DNA from: Owenia fusiformis
Lineage: Eukaryota > Annelida > Polychaeta > Sabellida > Oweniidae
Length of the DNA stretch: 64,000 nucleotides
Direction of reading: 5' to 3'
NCBI GenBank assembly: GCA_903813345.2
Contig: CAIIXF020000011.1
Location: forward strand, 27,582,166 to 27,646,165
Numbering within the stretch: position 1 is the first letter of the stretch; every line of letters begins with the position of its first letter. Below, piece by piece: positions 10,418 to 22,680 of the stretch. The position numbers and the translations under genes were made by a program. The notes below the pieces were generated by a model. That model was not told where the DNA came from. It did no database searches and saw nothing but the letters and a program-made list of their open reading frames with translations.

Positions 10418-11442
10418 CGAGGCCCGATCAGAAAGTAAGTAACCAACTGCTCTCATTTTTTCATACTTCATTCAATCACATTGAAATTTTCAATGATGAT
10501 GTAAAACATATTTAACTATTAAACAAGACTAAGGACAATGGGTTAGCGTCAATTCCATTGTTATGGCTGTTGCTATAGCGATGATTGTTTTGGGTAGGTG
10601 GGGCACCCTTTTGTAAGCGGCTTTGGGATGATTTGTAGGTTTTTTACATGCTGTATTCCTTCAAATGACCTAACAATTTCCTATACAAGACTGAATAATT
10701 TGTTTTATGTATTATCACAATGGTAACTAAGCTCCATTTTCCCATTTACATGTCATCGACACAAAGAAATCAAGGGTATATCTGTCATAATGATGGTCAT
10801 GATTCAGGCGCAGATTAAATAGTCAAATGTTGCTGAAGGGGAATTTTACTGGCATGACGTCAATGGTCCACCTCCACAGAGCCAACATTACCGAAGATAC
10901 AGTAGATTAAACCTTTTCCATGGTCACACAACTACCCCAGGCTCACCATTCCCCAGACCTGGCCCCATGTGACTAAATTCTTTCCAGATGCAAAGATGTT
11001 GTTACGGAGAGTCAGTTTGGACGGCAATAAAGCCATCATTCAAGCTTTCAATGGCAGTTTTGCAGTCATTGAATGGTGACATGTTCTTTAAGGACAGAGT
11101 GAATCATTGCCTCAACTGCATTGACTTTGATGGCGATTAATTTGAGGGACTATGAGTTAAAATGTAGTCTTACATGTGAATTTGATATATTTGGAGGTAT
11201 TACAACATGTACAAAAACTCTACAAATCATCTTCAAACGACACTTAAAACAGGGTGCCCCGCCTACCCAAAACAATTGTCACCATAGCAACAGCAATAAC
11301 AATGGAATTGACGCTAACCCATTGTCCTTGGTCTTGTTTAATAGGTTAATATTTTCTACATCAACTGTAAAAATTTCAATGTGATTGAATAAAGTATGAA
11401 GAAATAAGAGCATTTGGTTACTTACTTTCTGATCGGGCCTCG
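10418..11442. mobile_element. Mariner-like element with long TIRs, decayed
   Basis: The ends are CGAGGCCCGATCAGAAAGTA and its inverse, flanked by TA (10416-10417, 11443-11444). The arms remain alignable for about 230 bases. A homologous empty site at about 57990-58005 confirms insertion at TA. On the plus strand near 10940, codons read H-S-P-D-L-A-P-C-D followed by a stop, the hallmark motif around the last catalytic Asp in mariner transposases, and the frame is broken on both sides. The element is therefore a dead or non-autonomous mariner. Confidence 0.75.
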
Positions 11443-11444
11443 TA

Positions 11445-12295
11445 TGACTGAAATCTGTTGCGATACCGTCCATGGTCCTTTAAAAGAAAGTTAATTCAAG
11501 TTACATAGAGTAGTTTTCATTCTCATCAATACAGCTTTGCCTTGAAAACATTCGTGAAACATGTGGTTTGACCTTTATGGAAATTTGCTTAATTTTGACA
11601 CACCTTTGTTTAACTTATACTGTCTTTAAGGCTACCATATCTGAAACCCCGAAGTGTCTCTGTTTCAAATGATTAAACAATCAAGTGTCATCTTGCCTTT
11701 ATTCCAAACTCTAGTCCAGACTCGAGTCAAATCAAAAATGAATTATCGACATGGAAGTTTGTGAAGTCCTTTAATCCTGAAACTGTTTTCAATACTTAAT
11801 ATTTTCCAGGTAACTGCTTTAAAAAATTATTATGCATTGTGAATCTTCATTATATATCTGATAATATTTTCCTCAGCAAACTTTATTTTCATAGAACACA
11901 TGATGAATCTTTTATTCCACATTCTCAATTTTGCATTAATATATTACATGTATGTTTCAAGGAATTTTCCTATTTTGTACAGTCATCTATTTAAGAGAAG
12001 ATCAACGAAGTCAATAACACTTGAACTGTCGGGTATATAAAACGTAGAACAAATGGTCAAAACTCAAATATTAATGTTATTAATTTACTATTAATGCCAA
12101 AGATACCTTTTAGCCACATGAAACAATGTTTCAACAATGACAATGTTTCACTTCGCACAAGGCTTTTAACAAATTGACTTAACTAATGGAAATATGATTC
12201 AATCGAATTACGACCTGCTATCACTATTATATTACATGCTTACCATCATTCAACAGGTCTTTGATACATACAATTCGTCCCCATTGTTGTCAATT
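11445..12295. other. Intergenic AT-rich sequence
   Basis: The first 34 bases complete the split repeat (AAATCTGTTGCGATACCGTCC). The rest is AT-rich, with no gene or repeat that I can recognise. Confidence 0.45.
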
Positions 12296-12440
12296 ACTTA
12301 TTGTCTTGGGCAATCAAATTGATTGATCGATTCTAATGTTACGATTTGAGCACAAATTCTATAATCGACATCCCGTCATATTTTTTCACGAACGGTTTGT
12401 TTCAGGTTGTTGCTGTGTGTTCGCGAGCTGAAAAGTTAAG
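12296..12440 (+). promoter_or_regulatory. Conserved 5' flank/leader of the 12441 GPCR
   Basis: Blocks of this stretch (AATCAAATTGATTGA, GATTTGAGC/TCGCAAAT, GTTT..TTCAGGTTGTT) are retained upstream of the pseudogene at 6225. This supports an ancestral promoter or leader. No experimental inference is possible. Confidence 0.35.
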
Positions 12441-13715
12441 ATGGAGAATAATGGAACGACTCAAACTCTAAATGATTCTAAAATCACAACAAACGCTACT
12501 GATACTGCAACTTTCATTTCAAGCATCGTGATGGACACATCTACTGTACGAATTTCATCAGTTCATCAATATCTTAGTTCAACTATATTACCAACTACCG
12601 TGAAAGCTCAATCCATTGAAGATTTTCTAGAATACCAAATAGGCGTCGCTCTGTGGAAATATATGGCACTGGTCATTATCGTATTTGGACTGACTGGTAA
12701 CGTTCTATCCTTTCTTGTAATGCAATTTACAAGTATGAATAAAACTTCCTCGTCCATATATCTGGCTGCATTGGCGATATTCGACACTGGAGTTCTCATC
12801 GTTGGTCTAGGGCGACACTGGGCTCGTGTCATGTTTGCCTATAGAATAAGGCAAACACATGAATGGGCATGCAAGGTTCATGTTTTCTTCACATATTTGT
12901 TTATTGACCTATCCGCATGGATGTTAATCTGTGTAACAATTGAAAGAGTCATTCTCGTCTACTTACCCCTGAGAGCAAAGTCGATTTGCACCAAAACGAA
13001 AACGAAAATCGTCATCTGCCTAGTTACTCTTTTCCTTGTTGGACTGAACTGTCATTTGATGTTCACATTGGGTCAGCGGGATTTCATTTGGAATGGAAAG
13101 GAAGTTTCCAACAATTGCGTTTACCTGGAAGGATTTGACGAACTACATCTAAAATACTGGCCTTGGATCCATGCGTCTGTCGCTTCATTCGTTCCCTTCA
13201 CAGTTTTACTCGTTTCCAACACTTTAATCGTCCTGCATTTGGTCAAAGCAGCCACACGCCGAAAGAATCAAATGAACGTGACAGGTTCGAAACAGGACGA
13301 CGCAACACGCTCCATGACAATTATGCTCGTGATGATATCCTTACTGTTTCTATGCTTTACCTCCCCTATTGTAATACTTGACGTCGTAATCCCTCCAGAG
13401 TTCAAACAGTTCCCTATGTTAGCCGACAAAGCAAGACAGAAACTCATTGAGCCCATTGTGCATCTATGTATGTATTCTAATAGCGCATTTAACTTCGTCA
13501 TGTACTGCCTGAGTGGAAAGAAATTTCGTGATTCCCTGCGAGAGCTATTTTGCGGAAAGAAAACAACATACAAAGTTCCGCCAAACTCGGGCCAGACAAA
13601 CCAAACAAATGTGAGTAGAACCCAAAGTTCGACACAAGCAGAAAGTGAAATCGAGCAAAATGAGCTTCATACAATATCTGGCTCCCTCTGCGAATCAACG
13701 ATGAACATATCATAA
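12441..13715 (+). CDS. Rhodopsin-family GPCR, neuropeptide-receptor-like (424 aa)
   Basis: This is an intact single-exon paralogue of the 4676 gene. The long extracellular N-terminus has three N-glycosylation sequons (N4, N11, N18). Seven helices follow between about residues 72 and 357. Marks are Asn87, Asp115, disulphide Cys144 and Cys226, E-R-V at 168-170 instead of D-R-Y, C-F-T-S-P in TM6, and N-F-V-M-Y at 351-355 instead of N-P-x-x-Y. The cytoplasmic tail is Ser/Thr/Gln-rich and suited to phosphorylation. The start is supported by conservation of M-E-N-N-G-T in the pseudogene at 6225. It is the likely parent type of the pseudogene at 210-1450. The ligand is unknown; short loops and the basic third loop argue for a peptide receptor. 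Confidence 0.87.
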   Translation: MENNGTTQTLNDSKITTNATDTATFISSIVMDTSTVRISSVHQYLSSTILPTTVKAQSIEDFLEYQIGVALWKYMALVIIVFGLTGNVLSFLVMQFTSMNKTSSSIYLAALAIFDTGVLIVGLGRHWARVMFAYRIRQTHEWACKVHVFFTYLFIDLSAWMLICVTIERVILVYLPLRAKSICTKTKTKIVICLVTLFLVGLNCHLMFTLGQRDFIWNGKEVSNNCVYLEGFDELHLKYWPWIHASVASFVPFTVLLVSNTLIVLHLVKAATRRKNQMNVTGSKQDDATRSMTIMLVMISLLFLCFTSPIVILDVVIPPEFKQFPMLADKARQKLIEPIVHLCMYSNSAFNFVMYCLSGKKFRDSLRELFCGKKTTYKVPPNSGQTNQTNVSRTQSSTQAESEIEQNELHTISGSLCESTMNIS

Positions 13716-15429
13716 TTGCTTAAACTGAGGAATCATGAGACACCAAATCATAACTTGTTATTTTAACTTCAATTAATATGAAACCTGCAAATTGCAATTT
13801 TAATATTTTTGTCACAAGCTATATATCGTATTCTTACCGTAAAAATCTACAAGTCTGTTGTTGTCGCCAGGAAGCATTTTGATAAAACAGCTTCGTATAT
13901 ATTGATAGGCTTTAAGGTTGTATATAGGCTCATATATAATATGATTAATGTAATTATTAAGCGCATCATTTCCGTCAATTTAGAAAAGTTGTATAACGGA
14001 ATCTACACATGCACTCATTGTATTTAAAATAGAAGAAAATGTTCTTCTTTAATGGTTGAAAATGCAGATCTCCTAAAATCTCACTAAAATCGAGACTTCA
14101 ACGAGATTTCAAAACTATTAAAGTCCCCGTCTAAAGTTTGAAAATATTTTTTTATCATTCATTTACTATTTGTCAGGACTTAAAAAGTGATTTTAGAGAT
14201 TTTTGAACAAAAAGAATTTTTTGAAAAAAAAGTTGTGAGCATTTCATTTCTCAAATATTCAAATTTCCCGCCATTTTTCAAAAAAAGTTGAAATTTCTTA
14301 ATCATCAAATATTTCTTAATGCATTTCAAAAAAGATTATCTTTTTAACACCAATGCAAAGATTGAACAAAAGACAAACTATTTCAATAATAAAATGTCAT
14401 ATTTAATGGGCCACTTCAATGTTTTAGCTTATCAAAAATGTTTTGAAACATTAGTGATGTCACTAAGGTAACAAAAACTTTTTGAAAAAAATTGAATTTT
14501 TTTTTTCGATGTCAATCTTTTCTAAATATGCTAGACTTTCATAAAAAACAATGTTGATTGTCTAACCAGGTTAAAAGGAAGAATAAATTATGTTTTAGAT
14601 ATCATTGTACCATTGGTTTCTATGAGAACTAAAATTTTGAAATGCATTTTTCTCAGAACCATTTTCATGCACTGATAAGTTCATTTCTCGCTTGTTTATC
14701 AACCGATTTTCTTATTTTTTTCGGCAAAAAACATGGGAGGATGAATGCTATGCATTGGTGTGAATTGTGGCTAATTAGAAGATATGAGTGACCTCTAAAA
14801 GTTGGTTTTAAATAAATTCACAAATTTTGGAACAAAAAGTCTATCAAAAACCACTTTTTGAAATTTAAAAAAAAAGTTTCACGTATCACACTTTGATAAC
14901 ATTGGGTAAGACTACAATATAAGCCAAAGTGGTTTAAACTTTACATGGGGCCTTTACGAGACCCATCTGTTGTGTTGCATATCTTTATTGCCCATAATAA
15001 AATGGAGATACAACTTAAATGGACAGTAATGTAAAATAAATGTACAAATCAAATCAAAATTATATACTTGTAAGACGTATAAAAACTAATAAAAACGTAT
15101 CCATTGTGCAAAATTCTCGTGGAGTTAGTACATTATCCTAGAAATAAATGTGTGACCACATTTATACAGAAATGAAAACATTATTGTTAAATCTTTTTTC
15201 CCAAAATAAATTATATGAAGTATGATTATTTAGAAAATACATAAACAATGAGTGATATTAGCCCAAAATATTCCTAAATTGAGACATGTACCTTAAATAA
15301 TGACATAGCTTCAATCATTTAAAATCATGGTTTTAAACGCTTTTGTCTGGTGGTGAATAGAAATCGAAATCTCATGGAAGTGTACTCTAAATCTCGTATT
15401 GTTTTTTGTAACAGATTACAAATTAGTAT
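13716..15429. other. Intergenic, very AT-rich
   Basis: From 14030 to about 14950 the sequence is rich in A/T runs (TTTTTGAAA-type words recur in both orientations), with no coding signal. The short open frame at 13809-14027 looks random. The 3' flank of the transporter begins near 15430. Confidence 0.4.
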
Positions 15430-18400
15430 TCAGGTGTTGAGTGGTTCATCTGCAAGTACAGAGACAAGTCTGCCTTCCTGTTTAGAAACGACATGTAGAA
15501 GATGGGTGCCTGACATTTTGACGTAGATCCTGAAAAATCGAATATACAAAAAAGTTGGTAATTGATATGTATGAAAATATTTTGTTTTTCGAATGAATGA
15601 TATAATGACTGACATGATATTTTCCAAATTAAAATCACAATTTGAAGTATTTCGTCAGAAACATTCAGGCCGCATTCTTATTCATATTCGAACGTGGATA
15701 TTAATTTCAAACTTACCAGAACGTTACTATTGCGAGCAGAAAGATTCCCGCCGTAACTAAGAACACGAATCCACCAAACCAATCTACTGTTTCTGCATAT
15801 ATCGTGTTATAGAGGGCGCCACCAGCAAGTGTTGTAGCTGTTCCTATGCAACCTATACCAGCAAACAGCGCCCCCTGTTCATCGTCCCGTACCGTTTTAG
15901 ACATGATTGAGCTTATCAAAGGCAGAAACATCGATCCAAACATCCCTATTACAGGACCTAAAAGACATGAAGTGAGAAGTTCGAGTGTTTGTCTATAAGC
16001 ACATGTATCTGATACAAAATCCCGGGTGCAAAACATGATTAATAAAACGGAAACATACAAATGAAAATGAATGAAAAAAATACTTTAGGGCTCCAGTTCA
16101 GGATGGGCCAAAATAAACGTCCATATTTTTGTTTATGTTACAACGTTGTTGATATTACAGACAAATGTATAAACCATATATCATTGGAAAGAATTCAATT
16201 TCCAACAAAATGGTATATAATTCATATCATATAAAGGAGTATTCGTCTTAAAATATCATTTTTATTACCACAGGGGTCAAAATCTTGATTTACCAATTGC
16301 TGAATACAGAATGCTATGAACTGACCAGACAGAAAGAACCCCTATGTTAGCTTTGGGGTTATAATTCCAATTATAGACGTCAAAATTGTTGATTTATGAA
16401 AAATTTACAAATGCAATATTATTGAGTTATTTTACCATCTTGATAGGTATTGGTAATTTAGCCTAAATAATGTAGTGCAGTCTGTATCAAATAGTTGAAT
16501 ACTTACTCATTTTCAAGACATTTTGGACACAATACCTATTTAAGGCTACAAATATCATGAAATGGGCAATAATTATGTTGTTCTTATATAAATTAACTTA
16601 CTAGTATCTGACATTTTAAATGGCAGACAATGTAATCATAGACACCAGAAGAGGAAATAATAAAAATTTATCTCATTTTATAGGTTATGGCAAAATTTCA
16701 ATTGCGTTTCTTTGCAAAATGTGGTTGAAGCAAATATCTTTAATATCAATGTATCCATCAATCTCACTTTATAACGAACTACAATGCATATTATTTGAGA
16801 GCTATAAAATGACTTAAACAATAAAACTCAACTCCAATACTTTTTCTTTAAATGTAAAAGTCTTAAAGTGTTGATTAAGTGATATGATGCAATAAGCTCA
16901 AACATATAGCAAAATCTTGTTTTTGACTATTACTACCTCATGGTACGGAAGCTATCATGAAGTCACTAATAGCCATTCATATTTTATAAACCATACATCA
17001 ATTTTGTTAGAAATTAAATTATCTTTCTAATGATATATGATTTATGGATATTCCCAACATATCAGTAGATATTACAAAAATGTAAATTTGGACGTTTTTG
17101 GCCCACCCTGTATACATTGAAATTAATGAGATTTGGCTAAAGTCAGCTAGTGAAAAGTCAATTGCCTCACAAATCGTTGTTAGTATGATCAATATGAGAT
17201 CGACGTCTCGGGAACCGATTTCCTAAATGGCTCTTTATATGCTTCATGTGAAGACTTTAAAGTTTCAAATGCTTATTACCTATAAACATCATGAATGTGC
17301 TTTTTACAAAAGCTTGGAAGGCTTGCATCGCTATGAAAAACAAGGCCGCAAGCAAAATCATTCCTTCATCAGTGAGCCATCTCTCAAATAACTTAACTCC
17401 AACCATTCCACCAATGTTCCACATTATTATCGACATTGCAGTGAAAATACCTATTAAAACTGAAGTCCAACACAAAGGCCTGTTAAGCATGAAAAGCGCA
17501 AGAACGTCGGCGCTCCCATATGATACAAGTGATGCTAAAGCAAACGTGATGATGAGAATCAACAGTTTCCGGTTCCTCTCTGATTCATCCGTTTTGTAAT
17601 ACAACATGACAGCGTTCTTTAAGTCCCAGAATGGATTAAAATTGTCGTTTGTATTTTGTTGCTTTGATTCAGGAACAAAGAAAATGACATAGAAGATATT
17701 GACAATGAGAACGCAGGAGATGAACCAGAAAGAGGGTAAATAGCCATCATATGTTATCCAGTAGCCGATACCTAATTGGGCAGCGGCACCCGAAACTCCC
17801 AAAACTGCATTTAGTGCAGTGATTCTAAACGATCTATCATCTAGTTCTACAATGTCGGCAATGTAGGCAAAACATGCACTCATAAGAGCAGATGCACCGC
17901 CAGAGATTCCCTGGATGACACAACCGAGTATCCAATACTTGATCCCCAAGTCTAGATAAATAATTATGACATTTGCTATATAATTCAAACATGTTCCTGC
18001 TATTGAAAGTAGGATGATGATTTTTCTACCTCCTCTGTCCGAGTAAGCGCCTAATATTGGCACCATTACTAACTGTGGAACGAGAATAGCTATATTCAAG
18101 TACATCATCCATTTTGAGGCGTTTGCTTGTATTGTGTCTCTCATCTTTGCTTCTGTTACTGTTTCATTGATTACATCACACTGAGTCTTCCCTTGTACAT
18201 GTTTCGATGCATCTGTATCACTGCCTTGGTACTCCTTCCCGACTACATGGAAGACATACTGCTCTGTCAAAGTGATGGATGGAGTAAAAGCAAGGAAGTA
18301 TAAAAATATCACAGGTTCCACTATTAATCTATTAATCCTTGGACGACTCTTTGGAGCTGTTTTTACAATAACATCTTCCTGTATGTTTCCTTTTGTTGAT

Positions 18401-18444
18401 GTGAGAAGAGGATCGGTTTCTTTGTAGTCTGTCATTTTGCGCAA
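15430..18444 (-). CDS. MFS transporter, SLC46/PCFT-like (3 exons, 501 aa)
   Basis: Exons, minus strand: 18444-17280, 15957-15717 and 15529-15430. All junctions are GT..AG and the phases fit (1165+241+100 = 502 codons). The protein begins with a short cytoplasmic tail, then E-P-V-I-F-L-Y-F entering TM1, an extracellular loop with N-E-T, and the MFS loop G-A-Y-S-D-R-G-G-R-K (loop 2-3), the strongest family mark. Later come G-I-S-G-G-A-S-A-L and A-Y-I-A-D-I, typical of the proton-coupled folate/SLC46 group, then a central loop after F-V-P-E-S-K. Exon 2 carries helices 10-12 and exon 3 a short cytoplasmic tail. It probably carries a small organic solute across the plasma or lysosomal membrane; the substrate cannot be read from sequence. 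Intron 1 contains a TIR element (16097-17112). Confidence 0.85.
16097..17112. mobile_element. TIR element of the CAGGGTGGGCCAAAA type, in the MFS intron
   Basis: Left end CAGGATGGGCCAAAATAAACG, written here from 16099, and right end inverse (GTTTTTGGCCCACCCTGTA). The arms stay similar for about 150 bases (ATATATCATT..AAAG..AATTTC). It has the same general type as the element at 61503-63049. The left TA is not preserved. No transposase is visible. The short open frame at 16620-16817 lies in its interior and looks random. Confidence 0.6.
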
Positions 18445-18814
18445 ATAGCTTTAAGTAAAGTCCATATTATCATATACTTTAAATTGTATTTATTAGTTCA
18501 GAAGTCTTTCTTAGTCCTTCTGAATGGTTACATTCTTAACATATTCTAGCATACTACACTTTGTAATCCCTTTGAACAGTTGTGTTTACGTTTTATAAAA
18601 GTTTGTCATGCGGCCAGGCTTTGTCCTTGTTGCTGATGGCCTCAATGAACATTGCACAGTATGGGCCATTTGCAACCAGCGTAAATATATCGGGCAACCG
18701 TGTTAATATCTCCGCTACAAAAAAGGGTAAAACAAAAAGCTAGTATTGAAAGAGCATTTGCTTTTCCTTTGTTACAATCTGCACCTGCCAGTTTTTATGT
18801 CACCTGTTTGTGGA
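18445..18814. other. Upstream region of the MFS gene
   Basis: This is the 5' flank of the minus-strand transporter. No TATA box or other clear site was recognised. No gene was seen. Confidence 0.35.
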
Positions 18815-19603
18815 CAGTGGCGTAGGAACAATATACGCCAAAACGCCAATGCGTAGTGTTGAAAAGCTAGAATGAAATAGCTTAATAATTTCCTTATGTT
18901 CTTTAGTCATATTTCCTCATTGTTAATAAATTGTTTGTGATCTCGAGCACACTAAAGAAATGTTTTTGGAAACCATGTAATATGTTCGATTTTTTCAATA
19001 GTACTCTTTGCAAGGTTTTTGTTCCTCTGTTACTTTTTTCTAGCTTCGGCCACGATAAATGGCACTTTTTGGCGTAAAAATCAAGGTGATTTGGGGTAGA
19101 GGGTTATGATAGTTGGAAGTTTAAGCCAGTAAAAATGAAAGTACATTTCAACTTCAGTTCTAGGAAAGCAATTACCCTAATTTCTATTTTATTTGAAATA
19201 TAATAGATTATTATTTTAGGAAATAAAGCATTTAGGCACCAATAATTATTTTGAAAGGAAAAAACAATTTACCACAAAATGTCACGTTGACTTTTGCATG
19301 GGCTTTATTTATCTTATAAAAAAAGTTGAAGACATTAGAGTTATGTTGTATCATTGATCACGGACATGTTTCTATTGATCATACTAGTTTCTTTAATCTG
19401 TATTGTTGAGATTTAAAAGACCGGCTTTCCATGGTGATTTTATATCATGAAAAACATTCGAACATTTTAAACACAATTAGAAAGGTATAACCATAAAAAT
19501 TACGTTTTACGAGCATAAAAGAGGCGTTTTGATTCGTTAAGATTTGACACAATTTTTTCATATTTTTGGCGTAGTGTTGAATTTACACCTTCCTACGCCC
19601 CTG
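18815..19603. mobile_element. hAT-like MITE (789 bp)
   Basis: Left end CAGTGGCGTAGGAAC and right end inverse GTTCCTACGCCCCTG-type (TTCCTACGCCCCTG). GTGGA flanks both sides directly (18810-18814, 19604-19608). Further inside, GCGTAGTGTTGA occurs near both ends. TIRs of the CAGKGGCGTAG type are common in animal hAT elements. hAT usually duplicates 8 bases, so only 5 matching is a weak point. No coding capacity. Confidence 0.6.
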
Positions 19604-19608
19604 GTGGA

Positions 19609-20242
19609 CACTAAAATTGCGCGCAATTTTATGGTCGGTGTTTCAAAAAATAAGTTGGGATAATCACAAAGAGCTCAACGATACTTGTCATTGTGATACA
19701 TCTTCAGTAAAGTAGTTTCATTTTGTCAGGCTTTGGAGGCTCCAGCTATATATGGTTTTAGATTCAACGATTTCCCCTGCAGATGGCTCACGCTTGGTTT
19801 AAGCTGGATCTCTTGTTTGATCATTTGCTGATTAGGAATTTCATTCTTAATACAAAGAATCTGTCGGTGTAAACCTATCTTTGGTGCCTCCTAGATTACA
19901 ATCTGATCCTTCCTTTTGGTCAACTCAAAGTTATAGTAAATGTAATCAAGCAATTGACAGAATCGACGTATATCGTATGTGTTTTAATTCCTTATAAAAT
20001 CATTTTTTATTACATGTATACAACGCTCCCTTAATATAGTTCATTTGAATGAATCTTTGTAAAACTCAACCTGAGCCTTTCTATGTTCCTGTTTAGAAAA
20101 AATACTGATTTCAAGGGTATTTCTGTATTTAAATGTGTACAATTGGTACGCTTAGTAGACCTTATTTGCTATTTGACATATCTTGATAAACAAGGTTTCC
20201 CTTGCTCTTTCGAAGTTGAAGATGCTTTGACAGAGAATCTCA
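19609..20242. other. Intergenic; left flank of the gypsy insertion
   Basis: No gene was recognised. The frame at 20083-20361 runs on into the LTR and is interrupted by it, so it is not a credible gene. I looked here for the missing catalytic-serine exons of the esterase at 33942 and did not find them. Confidence 0.35.
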
Positions 20243-20246
20243 ATAT

Positions 20247-22446
20247 TGTGACGGAACGTGGCGTCTGGGCCGAGCGGAAACCCGAGTGTCACTTTAAAAC
20301 TCTCACGTGGTATGAGAGCCGGCGGGGAACGTCTGTTGGTGAAAGGATTTTGTTGTGTTGATTTTAATTATCGTTCTGCCACTGATATTATACAAGTAGA
20401 ATAACAAAGAATGACAAGGGAAATATAATAACTTTGATAAATGTAAAATGATCAATTTAAATTGGAGGAATATGTGAATGAAGAATGATGATCATGAATG
20501 GATTGGCCAATATTTAAATTCTACAACATAGCTCCGTGAAACAATTAGAGCACACTTTGATGGCTAGAAGAGCAAAATGTAATGAATACTGAGTACGGTA
20601 GGCTCCTAGCGACTTGAGCTCCAGAGCAAAATGCTACATTCAAACTAATGGCTCCACAAATCTCAATACACAAAATGAGCAAGCAACAGGCTCCGGAGCA
20701 AAGTGTAACATTAAACAAATGGCTCGGAAAGGCTCCATACACAATAGGAGCAAGCAACAGGCTCCGGAGCAAAATGTAGTGCTCAAATAAATGCCTCAGT
20801 CAGGCTCCAAACACAATAAGAGCCAATAACAAGCTCCGGAGCAAAATGTAATGCTCTAAATAAATTAATAGATCAATGAGCCTTGAAGCAAAGCAAAATG
20901 CAAGGCTCCAAATCAATAGTTAAACAAGCAGGAGCTCTCAATGGGCTCCGGAGCAAAGCACAATGCTCCAAATCAATAGTTAAACAGCAAAACAGGAGCT
21001 TTGAGAGCAATTAAGTACCTATTGCATATGAATTACTACTACCTTGGTTATACCAATTAAGTCACATAGCAATAGTCTTACACTACCTTGCCTCTTTGGA
21101 ATAAACTCTTTACTCCACACAAGTGAAATTGGCTCCGGAGCAAAAAGTAAGGAGCAGTTTTGGTAAGAGCAATTTGTTACGGATATGGCCAATCTTTAGA
21201 CAAAAAAATATGAATGTTGTAAATTGTCGCAAATATGAATGTAATGAGATTGGAATAATTAACAGTAGCACTGGGAATTAAGGATAAAAATAATGAATAT
21301 GCGAACTGTTTAAATTGATAGAAATACTGGGATAAAGAATTGGTAATAGCGAATGCTAATAAATGGAATATTGGAAATAATGGACTGTGAATTGATTGAA
21401 TGAAGGAAAGATGTAAAATTGAATTTATTTCCCTTATCACTCTTGAATTGCAATGGAAATTAAGCAGTAAATGTGGACTAGATTGGCTCACTTTAGCTTC
21501 ACTTGTTTATATCAAAACAGACACAGTGAATTTAAATGAACAAATAACAAGACTTTATTGTAATAATTACCTTATATCAGAATACATAGTCACAAGCAGC
21601 GCTGAACGACTTTCAGGCTAACAACGTATCTCCGTGTAAACGCAAGATATATCCAGTTATGTTCAATATAAATCCACAATAATTACGATCACCAGTAGCA
21701 CAAATATCCAGCGTAATTAATACAGCAATATAAATCCAAAATCGGTTATAAATCCAATGATACAATTCTGTTATAAATCCAAAATGTAATCGCAGGTTCT
21801 TACTCTTCAGCATTCAAAACTAGACTGAACTTTCCCCGAACGATTGTGAGAACTAAGATTTCGGAACATTTCTTTCCATATAAGGAAATGCTACTATGAC
21901 AACGAATCTGAATGCTTGCTACAATGTCAAAATAGCTGTCACATCAAAGACTAATAAACCTAGCGCTAGCCTGTCAATCAATTTACTATGTGGGAAAGTT
22001 TGTAAAAGTATCGGCAAAATGCCGTCAGAAATATGAAACTTGACTGAAAATCACTCTTTTTAAATTACAATATCTCCTAAAGTATGAGATCAAATTCAAA
22101 GTTTAATACACCGTTTAAAAGCTCAATTCACCCTTAATTTAAGAAATAATTATTATAATTTACAGACAAATACTCTTCTCTATATTTAATGAGAAAGAAC
22201 ATGAGTAAATAAGAACTGAAATCATGTGTGCCAAGCGGCCGTGAATTAAATAAAATCACACGTTTACACTAGTTATTTAAACATGTCTTACTCAAAAACT
22301 ATTATTCCTTTTTTGCATGAAATAAAAATGAATAAATGGTTAAAAGAATGTTCTTTTTAACCATATATAAAACATAATTTGATCTTGATCATAAAAGCAT
22401 GAAAATAAAACTTGAAAATAAATAAGAAAAATGCGCTCCCGCTACA
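20247..22446 (-). repeat. 3' LTR of the gypsy element (left copy)
   Basis: 2200 bp, TG..CA on the plus strand as written. On the minus strand it starts TGTAGCGGGAGC and ends CCGTCACA. The palindrome GCTCCGGAGC recurs about five times (20693, 20761, 20835, 20945, 21131), amid many GGCTCC/GGAGC half-sites at 20540-21150. Short open frames within (20545-20772, 21177-21491, 21400-21621, 21613-21813) recur identically in the other LTR and look random. Confidence 0.95.
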
Positions 22447-22459
22447 CACCCCCCAACTT
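22447..22459 (-). other. Polypurine tract
   Basis: On the minus strand AAGTTGGGGGGTG abuts the 3' LTR directly. This is the expected primer site for plus-strand DNA synthesis. Confidence 0.75.
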
Positions 22460-22680
22460 AGAGAAATGTACGCCCTCGTACATACACACAAAAATAGAAG
22501 AAGCGGAAAGCATTTTTCTGACAAACTTATAAATGTCAATACAATGTGAACTCTCAATCACTTAATCTACACTATGAACTCCTTACATAGAACCTATTTC
22601 CAATAAATCATGTCACTTACATTTGTAACTTTGTAAAGTACAAAATATTTTCATGTGGTGCAAACAGGATAAAAGTTTAC

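Noticed and set aside
20083-20361. 92-codon plus-strand frame at the left gypsy edge
   Set aside because: It runs across the LTR boundary at 20247, so half of it is retrotransposon sequence; no motif supports the other half.
20545-20772. Repeated short frames in the LTRs (also at 31691-31918 and others)
   Set aside because: They appear twice only because the LTRs are duplicated; composition follows the GCTCC repeats and no protein family is visible.
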